A DNA stretch of 64,000 bases, taken from Salvator merianae. Taxonomy: Eukaryota > Chordata > Lepidosauria > Squamata > Teiidae. The translations under genes and the position numbers were made by a program. Location of the stretch: positions 38,488,898 through 38,552,897 of the forward strand of contig QVOM02000042.1 in the NCBI GenBank assembly GCA_003586115.2, given 5' to 3'. Shown piece by piece: positions 1 through 9,189 of this stretch. The number at the start of each line of letters is the position of its first letter. Positions within the stretch are counted from its first letter, which is position 1. The notes under the pieces were generated by a model that was not told the origin of the DNA, did no database searches, and saw nothing but the letters and a program-made list of their open reading frames with translations.

Positions 1-1
1 T

Positions 2-581
2 GGCCCTTTTCACACTACTGTGGTAGACCGTTTCTAACTGCTCACTGGAACGGAGGTTTCGCACTACCGTGGGCGCGCACCTCTCCCGAAACTAACCAAG
101 CCAAGCCTGATACTTACCTGAAGCTGGGGAAGGCTAGACAAGTAATTGTCTGTCTTGACTCCGACCTGCAAGATCAAGTGCAAATCGGGGAACTTGCTTT
201 CGCACTGCTTCCTGACTCAAAATGGCAGCGGGGAGGGCCTGGCGTGGCTTCACAGGCGTGGTCTGCTGCTTTGCAACCTGGTTTGCCCTTTGGGCTTCAC
301 AGCCTGGCTGCCATTTCAAAGACAGCTCCGAAAGGAGCCCCTCTAGCTTCGAAGCAGTACTCTATGGTTCGGATTACTAGACCTATCTTCACATCTGTGC
401 CTCTATGATTCGTGATCTCATTTCCTGTCTAGCGGATTCCCGTCGGCACCATTCCCTCTGCTGATCAACTTGAAGTTGTTTCCCTGGCTAGTAAGTGCAT
501 ATAGCACTCAGCAGACTCCAACCTCACCGACCTGAAGCCTGCTAATTAGAACGTTCTGCTAAGGTAAGTGCGAACAGGCCC
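2..581. mobile_element. Non-autonomous TIR DNA transposon, GGGCCTGTTCACAC group
   Basis: The segment opens with ggcccttttcacacta and closes with taagtgcgaacaggccc, whose reverse complement begins gggcctgttcgcactta. The inner edge at the right end (cagaacgttctaattagca when reversed) matches the left ends of the copies at 48703 and 58833, so the three are one family. There is no long open frame and no transposase motif, so it must be moved by a partner elsewhere. The left end lies at the window edge and its target duplication cannot be read. The superfamily is uncertain; 3-bp duplications at related copies point to PIF/Harbinger-like elements. Confidence 0.6.
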
Positions 582-999
582 TTTGACTCTACCATCCCCA
601 ATGGAATGGCTTGCTTGTGAAATCTGATGTAAATTATATCTCCAGGCAAAGGGGGGAAGGCTGGAGGGTGGGAACCATATTATTCATCGTATTGATAGAC
701 AACTCTGAATCTCTATTTCAGAGCATGAAGATACCCAATGACTCAGAGACTGAGGTGTTCTTCCAAAAAGCATGACATTACACCCTTCATGTGAAGGTGT
801 TTTGGATGGTGATTATACCCTTTGTTCTGGCAATGTGCTCCTTGTGGGGCGTCTTGTGGTGCTACAATTGGACATGATGCAATTATCCCCTTGCAGAAAG
901 TGTCCTGGGGAGTAACTGAAGATGTGGCCATAACTAGAGTAGTCAAGGCTCACTATGCTGCCAACCTTCTGTTGCCATTTTACTGGTTTCAGCTAGAGA
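582..999. other. Unassigned non-coding stretch
   Basis: No coding signal, repeat family or RNA gene was recognised. Short open frames here lack any protein-like composition. Confidence 0.4.
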
Positions 1000-1380
1000 T
1001 GTTTCTAACTAGGTGGTTTCACCAGTTTGAATTTGAACTGAATCACTCCTTGGCTTGGGAGGCAGTTTGAACCTGAACAGGACCAAGGGGTTTCTCCAAA
1101 CCAGCCGGACCACTCGGTTTGAATTGAACCAGTTGGAGTTCATTGCTATTTTGACTTTTTAAAGGCATTTTAACCCCTTTTCCCATTTAGTTTTGGACAA
1201 CAAATAGGCTCAAACTGGTTCAAGTTTGTTTGAACTGATCTGAGTTTGAACCAAATGACATGTGGCTCAGTTTGCATCAAACCAAACCAAACCAAGCCAA
1301 GCCAAGCCAAGCCAAGCCAAGCCAAGCCAAGCCAAGCCAAGCCAAGCCAAACTACATTTTTAAAGTTTGTACACATCTCT
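1000..1380. repeat. GGTTTGAA/AACCAG-rich repeat with a (CCAAG)n tract
   Basis: Degenerate copies of ggtttgaa, gtttgaac and their complements (aaccag, gaaccagt) recur through 1010-1280. They are followed at about 1281-1351 by a clean ccaag pentamer array, and the block ends near tgtacacatctctac. Both strands of the motif are present, so the stretch is partly self-complementary. I recall similar GGTTCGAA-type tails from other reptile genomes but cannot name the family. An apparent minus-strand reading frame of repeated Leu-Ala-Trp-Leu-Gly is an artefact of the pentamer. Confidence 0.6.
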
Positions 1381-1652
1381 ACCTTCAGTCAGTTGTTTGA
1401 TTAACTTTTCCAAGCAGGGAGATTGGATACTTAATAGTAATTGAAGGAATAAGCAATAACAGCTCCCCCCAAAGTCTTCTTCAGGAGGACCTCACACCAT
1501 TTTTTTTTTTAAAAAAATGGAGTTAACATCCCCTCCTTTGAAAAAAAAAAAAAAACTACCTCAAAACAATATTTCTAGATCCAGTTTATAAGGCAAAAGT
1601 AAGAATATGATTATGACTATGCCAGACAATTTGCTTTGTTTATATTAGTGAT

Positions 1653-1895
1653 TAGAGAGCCAGTTTAGTTTAGTGGCTACCAGCTAGCATAATAAACTGG
1701 GACCTGTAAAAGAAGGTTCATGTTGCCCTTCAGGCATGAAACTCACTAGAACACCTTGGGTCAACAAGAACTCTGGGTTGTTGTAAAGTTAAAGTGGATA
1801 AACAACAAACTTTGCCTGTTGCTTTGACTTCTTTGGAAAAACTGTAGGTACCAATTTGAGCAGGCAATAAATATATTGTTCATATGTAATATCTG
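1653..1895 (+). mobile_element. tRNA-derived SINE of squamate type, decayed
   Basis: The head agagccagtttagtttagtgg followed by a decayed promoter-like block, then accttgggtcaacaag and gggttgttgtaaagtt, follows the order of a SINE I know from lizards: gagagccagttt head, ccttgggtca body, tgtaaa-type tail. The tail runs into caataaatata. The match is from memory of the family and the copy is strongly diverged, so the boundaries are approximate. Confidence 0.55.
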
Positions 1896-3299
1896 AATAT
1901 GGTAGTAATGACATGGTCACCTAAGGTGCCTCCCAGGAGCCCAAGAGGTGAGGCACCCAAACACTAGGATGAGCAGATGACTGTACATCCAAATGATCCT
2001 TCCCCAAACAGCCCCACTGTTGACTGAAACAATCTGCCTTTAGTTCTGTTGCAACAACAACAAGACCACTTTCATTAGGGGGAGTAGCCTCCCCACCTTC
2101 ATATGGAAGCATGGAAGGGGCATGGGAGGGTGACTCAACAGGCTTAATCCTTCCAAGAATCTCTGCAGCAGACACCAGACCCAGCCAAATTCTGCCACCA
2201 TTCCCAGTTTATCACAGCAAGTCTAAGCATGATTCTTGCAGTTGTGTCCCAGGATGTTAGGTGAGGTGTGTGCCATTAAGTCACTCCCATGGTAGCTTCC
2301 AGCCTTCCATCCCAGATCATGCCTGGATCAGGGCACATGTGGAAGAAACTACAGTGTTTTGAAAACGCTTGTATCTTCATGACCAGCATCCACAAAGCTC
2401 ACTTTAAGTAAACATTAAGGAGATATCTTCTCGCTTCCAGGAACTCTTTTGTTGTCCTCCATCTCACCCAGCAGCCTGTTCTCTCACAGGGTTAACACAC
2501 TTGGCTTTTGGTTTAGATTCATAGAGCACATTGTGTCCAGCCTTAATATTTTACACGGTAAGCCGTATCATCTTTTATCTTTTATTTATAGTGATCCTCA
2601 TATTAATTTCTCAATAGCAGCTGGCACAGCAGGAGGGACAAGGCATTGATCTTCCAATTTATCCACTGCTCTTACATATCCCGAGGTCGAAGTCAGCGAG
2701 AGAGATTGATGGAGCGCTGGCACCAATCCAGCGGCTTGGTGTGTTTCTCATGCATGAAAATCAACAACAGGAAACCGAAATTTGACAATTGGCAGTAATA
2801 TCAGCCAGCTCTGTAATAAATATAACAGGATACTCTTTAATAATTTAGAAGGGTATCTGGTATGCAGTAATGAAAAACCAGCCATGTGAGCAAAGGGATG
2901 GGTGGCTTTATGTGACATTGTGTGTGTGCACTTGAACACACATTTGTTTGTGCATGTATGCAAACAGCAATAGCTAACTGAACTATAATATTTGCCTTTA
3001 ATTTAGAGACTGGGTAGGAATCAAGCAAAACTGGGCTAGTTCAGGCACCTCGTAGTGTGCAGCCTGACTCATTTGATTGAATCTTCTATAGTTATTTGCT
3101 CTTCATAAACCTTTATACAGTGCTCTGGCTTTCTGATTGTGGCACAGTGTGGATCAACAGCATGAATTTCAGATGCTGCTAATATCCATACCTTTTTTTT
3201 TTCCCTTTTGTTTTCAGAATGAGAATTGCATCGTCAAAGTGACTCAAAAGTTCAACAAATATAGCAGGCTTCTGAATAGTTTGTGGATAAGTTGGAAAG
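1896..3299. other. Unassigned non-coding stretch
   Basis: There is no gene or recognisable element. About 2440-2900 is AT-rich single-copy-looking sequence (ttaatattttacacgg, tataacaggatactc) without coding bias. Confidence 0.4.
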
Positions 3300-3369
3300 A
3301 AAGAAAGGAAGGAAGGAAGGAAGGAAGGAAGGAAGGAAGGAAGGAAGGAAGGAAGGAAGGAAGGAAGGA
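3300..3369 (+). repeat. (GAAG/GGAA)n microsatellite
   Basis: An almost uninterrupted aagg tetramer array of about 70 bp gives a pure purine strand. The Lys-Glu-Gly-Arg repeat seen on translation is spurious. Confidence 0.95.
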
Positions 3370-3951
3370 GCAATCAGGTCAACTATTCACAGGTGGAATT
3401 ATGACCAGCGTTAGCTTGGCTTCTGTGTGGTAGCAAGTCCAGGACAAAATATATAAATTGTAAGGCTTACCGTACAACAGGAAAGCTGTGGTCCATTCTT
3501 AAATTGAATAATCTGGTATTGAATGGAAGCAGCAGACTAATGCTCAGTTAATTCTAAAGGTCAATGCGTGCTGGCCCGATTGCAGAAAATACATATTGTG
3601 TGAATTCTAAGGATGAAGCTATTTCACTCTGGAATACGTGCCTTGTCCCAGTTGTCAATATGCTACCAAGAATTGTTCAAAGAAGTGTTGCCTCTGTTTT
3701 TTTATAGGCCTACATGGCCTAAGATCTGGATATCTGAAAAATGGCCTCACTCATTATCACTACTGGTAGTCATATTTCCAAGGGAGATTCTGGAGTTAGT
3801 GTTACATCCACAGGCATTTTCTGTGGGTATATCACCATTCATGTTGGAGACAATGATGATGGGGGTAGTAAAGCACCACAGATGATGGTGAAACACTGCA
3901 GGCATTTTCTGTGGGTGCATCATTTTTCCACAGATCTATCATTGTGGAGAA
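3370..3951. other. Unassigned sequence upstream of the LTR element
   Basis: No gene was recognised. Two similar segments (cacaggcattttctgtgggt near 3810 and gcaggcattttctgtgggtgc near 3899) form a short imperfect direct repeat just before the LTR element. Confidence 0.4.
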
Positions 3952-4330
3952 AGGCTGTAGCCATGAGACATTATTATATACAAATGGATATGGACCTTCT
4001 GAAATATAACTATAAATACAGAATCTGACCAGAATCCCTGGACTCTGTAGAAACTGATTTTCTCTGCTTATCTCTTGAATAAGTTAACCTGGCTGCTCAG
4101 AGAAGCTCAGGAAATTACTAATTAATAGTTAACAAAAGGTTGGGCAACTATTTGGCATTCAAAACTACACCATTGTTCAAATCTACACCTAGAGAACTTC
4201 TCATTAAGAATGTAAATAGCAACATTTAAGCTAATCAACCAGAGTAGTTATCTGTCTATCTGTCTATGTGAAAAAGCACATGTTTGCTCTGCCAAAATAA
4301 GTTTCCTCCTTTTTCTATTTGGGAAAAAGA

Positions 4331-4338
4331 ATATAAAA
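4331..4338 (+). promoter_or_regulatory. TATA-like box in the 5' LTR
   Basis: The sequence agaatataaaaagttc lies just upstream of the pentamer array and is retained in the 3' LTR at about 11070-11077. It is a plausible pol II promoter; the start site is inferred, not seen. Confidence 0.6.
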
Positions 4339-4360
4339 AGTTCAGGGTTTTACTATTAGG

Positions 4361-4410
4361 AAGTTAAGTTAAGTTAAGTTAAGTTAAGTTAAGTTAAGTT
4401 AAGTTAAGTT
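4361..4410 (+). repeat. (AAGTT)10 array inside the 5' LTR
   Basis: Ten perfect aagtt units begin about 23 bp after the TATA box, around where the RNA should start. The 3' LTR carries the same number of units at 11100-11149. Confidence 0.95.
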
Positions 4411-5084
4411 AGGAGAAGAGAGGAGTTAGCAGGAGCTGAGGACAGAGGAGAAGACATTATGGAGCAGAAGAAGAAGAAAGCATCTCAGCGCCATGTTTAC
4501 CTTCGCTAAGAGCTGATTTTTTACCTCCCTGAAATGGGGAAAGAACAGATTTTTCCAAGGAGCTGCCTGACTCACTGCTTGCAGTTTCCTTTATTTTCCC
4601 TTTCTGAGCTGATTTCACTAAAAGAGGGATTCCATATCTCTCTCTATGCCCCTTTGGCGAAAGAGCTGTTTTTGCTTCTAAAGGAGTAAGGGTTGTGGAG
4701 CCGTGTCTACATCCCATTCTCTGATTTTTCATGCATTTTTGCCTGCAAGAGACCCATGCATCTTTTCCCCCAGATTGTTCTTTTTGCCATAATGAAGTTT
4801 CATCTGGAGAAGACTACAGATGGTGAGAGTCATCCCTTAGTGCTGAGGACATTCTTTAGTCTTCATTGCTAGCTTCTTCCAGACTATCTCTCTCTTTCTC
4901 TCCCCCCCCCTTCTACCTCTTTTACACACACTAAATAGGTCTCCTTACTTAGTCTGGAGCCAAGCCTTTTTCTTTTTGCTTTCCAAATGCCAAACTACCT
5001 ATCCTACCTATGAAACAGGCTGATTCTAACAAATTACTTTGTTTATGGCTATTTCTTTGGATTTCAATCTTTTTGCTGGGTTAT

Positions 5085-5090
5085 AATAAA
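5085..5090 (+). terminator. Polyadenylation signal AATAAA in the 5' LTR
   Basis: Canonical aataaa in ttataataaaagatgcacc. The equivalent in the 3' LTR is at 11669-11674, where it would end the element's RNA. Confidence 0.6.
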
Positions 5091-5257
5091 AGATGCACCA
5101 TTCTTTTCAAGGACTACCTCCCCTTTATTTGCATTTCCTATGTCAATTTAGCGTTATTAAAACCAGAACCAAAATATCGATCCCTACAAAGGTCTAATAT
5201 CTGGGCAGAAGCTAATTTCCCCAAAAATATCTTCCCAGAGCTCGGCCTTTAACAGTT

Positions 5258-5275
5258 TGGTGGAGAACGGGGCAT
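5258..5275 (+). promoter_or_regulatory. Probable primer-binding site
   Basis: Three bases after the LTR the sequence reads tggtggagaacggggcat. It starts with the TGG expected opposite a tRNA CCA end. The first eight bases fit the 3' end of vertebrate tRNA-Ala (TGGTGGAG) but the match then breaks down, so the primer is uncertain. Confidence 0.5.
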
Positions 5276-5485
5276 TGGAACTCGTTAAATACACGTGTTT
5301 AAAGTAACGTGGGAATCGTGTACACGAGTTTGGGCGCTAATTTGGCTAGAAAGTGCTCTATCTGATTGGATCTTTACCAAAAAGTGATTTTTAAGTGCAC
5401 AGCAAACTGTTTTGGAAGTTTTTTCCTGTTTTTATGAGAATTTGTGAGAATTTGGTAGTTTTTCCGCAATTTTGAGAAAGGGAAC

Positions 5486-7483
5486 ATGGCAGAAGGTTTG
5501 TTGTTTAGGAAAGAGGAAAAACCAGACAAACTAAGGCAATGGATAGAAGCCTAGGGTTCATGCATATGGCATCCTGAAATTTTCAAGAATAAAGAAAGGG
5601 TAAAAGAAATCCTTGTACCTGGTTATGAAGAATATTTTTCCAAATTTAAATTTAATAGAGAAACTAAAACATCAGTTGCAATATGGGGTACTTGGAAAGC
5701 AATTGGGGCTTTAGAAGAAACAGTACAGGCCAAAGAGGAGATTATTTCAGACTTGAGGCAGCAATTGAAAGTATGTTCTCAAGACTGGGCTGACCATACA
5801 GAGCAAATGAAAAAAGAGATAGAAAAAGAAAGAGAACAACAGGCAGAAACGAGGGTAAAAAAAGAGAAGGAAAAAGAGGAATTGAGAAGACAGCTAGAAT
5901 TAGAAAGGGAGAAATTTCAGTTAGAGATAGCAGAATTATGCAGACAGTTGCAGGTCGAGAGTGAAAGATCTCAGCTGGCTCAAACCTCTGCTACTGCAGA
6001 AAAAGTTCAGCTAGTAGAAGCTTTGCGGGAATCAAGAGGCAAACTATTAGAAGTACAAGAAGCTAAGGAAGATGTTGGGCGCCAGTTGCTAGTAGTACAA
6101 AAGCAGCTAGAAGAGGCTAAAGCAACTGCCTCATATCTAGTGGCTCACACCCATGATAAAATGGGGAGTGTTTCACATGAGTTGTGTGAAGAAAGGATTA
6201 GAGAATTAGAATGGAAATTACAGACACACCAAGGCGTTATTGCAGCTGTAAAAGCTCAAAATGCTCCTATGGTAGTGGCAGAAGCACTTTTGGCTCCTGT
6301 ACGTGCGTGTGAAACCTCTGCAAGCCAGGCTTTACAAAGTACTGGTGGTAATGGGTCCAAAGCCCTTTTGCCTAGGGTGGAGGAATCTAAATGGATTCCT
6401 CCTACCAATAAAAGCAGGATGGCCCCCGTTAAGATAAAGGATATTAGCAAGATTGGGGATGGAGGAGCCATTACTAGAGAAAAGGTGACAGAATCTTTTC
6501 CCTTTAAGATGCAAGAAATCCAAGCTTTGGCAAAACAATTTGGTGTTTTAAACAAGGAAACATGCATTGAATGGATTTCTAAGGTGTGGCAGCAATCGGA
6601 ACTATGGAGTGGGCAGGATCTTACACAGTTAGCAAGGGCATGCATTACTCCTTCCCATGCCCCGGCTATGGAAATTGAAATTTCTTCCGTTTCTTCTTCG
6701 ACGGATACGATGGCTGATTGGGCGGCAGCAATGCTACAAACTTTTCATCCTGGTAAAAGTCTAACCCGTATTTTCCAAAATGAAGTTCAGTCCCCTTATG
6801 AATACCCAGAAATGTACGTGCAGAGAAAAATAATATTAGCCACCATTGCTGGATTAATGCCTCCAGACGAGGAAGAAGAGGAAAGTGGAGAATCTTTTGA
6901 TGAGCTTGCACACAGCCAGCTTATTGAAGAGATTTGGTTTGGGCTTTCTCCTTCCTTAAAACTTGCCTTGGTTTCATATGATAGAACAGGAATTACCTAC
7001 CAAGAGTTTGTAAAAGCAGTGCACAAAGCAGCTAGAATTTTGAAAGAGGCAGGACAGTTAAATATAAAAAGGAAAGAAAGGGAAAAAGTGCACTGGGAAC
7101 CAATTGATACCTTGGTTTCAAATCCCAATATGAAAATTGGAACTGGAACCCAGAATAGGAGGTTTCCCCATGATCAGAGGCAATCAGCCCAAAACAGGCA
7201 GCCTCAGCAGTTATTAATGTCTCAGCCTGCTTCTCAAATGCAGAGGCAAGGATCCAGCCAAGAACCTAGTTTTCGTAGCATGTTGTGGAATGAATTAAAG
7301 AAACTGGGTTTTGATATGAGGGCATTTCAGCATAAGGGGGACAGTTTTCTGTTGGAGGCTTTGACAAGGGCACGAAGGGAAGCAGAAATTGCTGCTGCCA
7401 GACTGCCTGCCCTTGCCACTAACAGTAATTGCCCTACTGTTGCTCCTTCTGCCCCCCCTCTTGCTTGTAGTGGTAATGCATGA
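5486..7483 (+). pseudogene. gag: Retrovirus-like gag with long coiled coil, one internal stop
   Basis: The frame opens with ATG at 5486, 231 bp after the LTR, and runs about 665 codons to TGA at 7481. A TAG at 5552-5554 (codon 23) breaks it. The part downstream of the TAG is otherwise open, so the break may be recent. The first quarter to third is a charged coiled coil rich in Glu, Lys, Gln and Leu (roughly 5750-6220). The later half resembles a retroviral capsid: Trp-containing helices near 6550-6620, then a stretch IFQNEVQSPYEYPEMYVQRK at 6769-6828 like the major homology region, followed by acidic and helical segments. No CCHC zinc knuckle is present; the C-terminus is Gln/Pro/Ala-rich. 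Gag forms the particle and binds the element's RNA. Coiled coil without zinc knuckle recalls foamy-like or fish-retrovirus Gag proteins, but I cannot assign a genus. It could still act from a later start or by readthrough. Confidence 0.8.
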
Positions 7484-9189
7484 AGGGGCCCTGCTCAGAC
7501 TTTAAGTGGGGAGACTTTTGTCTCACCGCAATTGACAATAGTTACTGGGATTAAGGATTGTGATTTTGATGTTAAAAGGGGCCAATCTGAGCGGGGAATT
7601 TTGGGTTTGTGTGGTCCCGAACCTAAGAAAAAGATTTGTCCTCCTACTAAGAAATTGTGTTTAGAAGAAAGAAAAGATATATTGGATGCTTTAAGAATCG
7701 TATCTGGTAGAACTGCAGTGTTAGAAAATGACCAGATGGCTACAGAAAGCAAGAATGTAGAAATTGTGCTAGGCATGCCTTGTGATCATGTACCTGAATC
7801 CATAGGAGATAATGTGTGTAGTGTGCAGGAAAAAGAATCTGATGTNNNNNNNNNNNNNNNNNNNNNNNNNNNNNNNNNNNNNNNNNNNNNNNNNNNNNNN
7901 NNNNNNNNNNNNNNNNNNNNNNNNNNNNNNNNNNNNNNNNNNNNNNNNNNNNNNNNNNNNNNNNNNNNNNNNNNNNNNNNNNNNNNNNNNNNNNNNNNNN
8001 NNNNNNNNNNNNNNNNNNNNNNNNNNNNNNNNNNNNNNNNNNNNNNNNNNNNNNNNNNNNNNNNNNNNNNNNNNNNNNNNNNNNNNNNNNNNNNNNNNNN
8101 NNNNNNNNNNNNNNNNNNNNNNNNNNNNNNNNNNNNNNNNNNNNNNNNNNNNNNNNNNNNNNNNNNNNNNNNNNNNNNNNNNNNNNNNNNNNNNNNNNNN
8201 NNNNNNNNNNNNNNNNNNNNNNNNNNNNNNNNNNNNNNNNNNNNNNNNNNNNNNNNNNNNNNNNNNNNNNNNNNNNNNNNNNNNNNNNNNNNNNNNNNNN
8301 NNNNNNNNNNNNNNNNNNNNNNNNNNNNNNNNNNNTTGCTACTGCTTTAAATATGACAATGGAAAAGGGTTTGAATCCGTTTTTGTGTGCTGAATGGAAA
8401 CAAATGGAAGCTGGTAGTGGTTTGTCTAGGAATGACAGAACCAACTTAGTCAGGCAAGAAGTTCCATTTGAGGCACAGGAAGGAGACAACCTTACAGGGT
8501 CGTTGTTTCATAAAGAGAGCAGATTTGGGTGTTTAGATTTTGAGGCTTGTGTGTGTAAGAGTAGTCCAGAGTTGGAGTTGGAACCACAGGAGAAAGTTTG
8601 TGAAGTGCAACCTGTAGATCTTCCAGCAGTGGCAGGAGCCTACATATTAGGTTTCCAATTAGCTTTGAATGCTAGGACGTTGCCAAAAGGTGATCTCAGG
8701 TGTAAAAAGAAAGAAGAGGTTAACTTAGAGCAGAACAAGGAATTACTGCATATTGAGGAAGAATCAGTGGTTGAAAGTATAGATTCTCAGGAATTTGAAA
8801 ATCAGTAGGAAAGTATGCTGGAATGCCAGAATATTTCTGAAATGGTAAAAAGTGAGGACAAAGGAAATTGTAGCAACCAAGAGAAGACAGGCAGGAAGAT
8901 TTTGCAGAACAATGAATTGTCTGTCCCTGTAGCAAATTTGGGTGTTTTAAAAACATCCCTTTTACATCTGTATGTTTATTCAAGTTCTGAATTATTGGTA
9001 CAATACAGGGTGCAATTTCTTTTCTCAAAGATCATTGTACTTGGAAAACCGCCACCAGAACCCCCCCCAAACAGGGAATTTTACTACTGGAAGAATGGCA
9101 TGAGCCCCCATTTTTCTTTTCAGTCCAAAAGTTTTGCTGCAAGGCATAAGGCTCTTAGCATTTGTTTACTCTGGTATGTTTGTTTTTAA
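7484..9189 (+). pseudogene. Second frame of the ERV-like element, function unknown
   Basis: Directly after the gag TGA the same frame stays open from 7484 to the assembly gap at 7846, as would be expected if it were reached by stop-codon readthrough. After the gap another frame stays open from about 8338 to a TAG at 8806-8808 and then on to TAA at 9187. I cannot tell whether the two parts are in phase, because the gap length may be nominal. The product is acidic and Glu-, Lys-, Cys- and Leu-containing. It shows no protease Asp-Thr/Ser-Gly, RT, RNase H, integrase or Env motif, no signal peptide and no clear membrane segment. It occupies the place of pro-pol but does not look like it. It may be an accessory protein, a captured sequence, or a decayed region that happens to lack stops; I do not recognise it. 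Confidence 0.45.
7846..8335. other. Assembly gap (490 N)
   Basis: Run of N inside the second frame of the LTR element. Any reading frame drawn across it is meaningless. The true length may differ from 490. Confidence 0.99.

Larger units (their letters stand above)
3956..5254 (+). repeat. 5' LTR of the ERV-like element
   Basis: This 1299-bp LTR opens tgtagccatgagac and closes ctcggcctttaaca. It has a TATA-like box at 4331-4338 (atataaaa), a ten-unit aagtt array at 4361-4410 and a polyadenylation signal aataaa at 5085-5090. If transcription starts about 25-30 bp after the TATA box, R would be unusually long, about 0.7 kb. Compared with the 3' copy it carries about 156 extra bases near 4510-4670, lying between two near-identical aagagctg-ttttt motifs. 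Confidence 0.93.

Noticed and set aside
1170..1376. Minus-strand frame rich in Leu-Ala-Trp-Leu-Gly
   Set aside because: Produced by the CCAAG pentamer array; not a protein.
3137..3433. Frame with Lys-Glu-Gly-Arg repeats
   Set aside because: Translation of the GAAG microsatellite.
5010..5252. Frame of 80 codons with a hydrophobic start, duplicated at 11594
   Set aside because: Lies wholly within the LTR U5/R region and contains the polyadenylation signal. It is duplicated only because the LTR is. No evidence of selection, though LTR-encoded proteins exist in some retroviruses.
6256..6911. Minus-strand frames opposite gag
   Set aside because: Shadows of the plus-strand gag frame.
7532..8489. 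Long frames crossing 7846-8335 on both strands
   Set aside because: They pass through unknown bases; only the flanking parts can be read.
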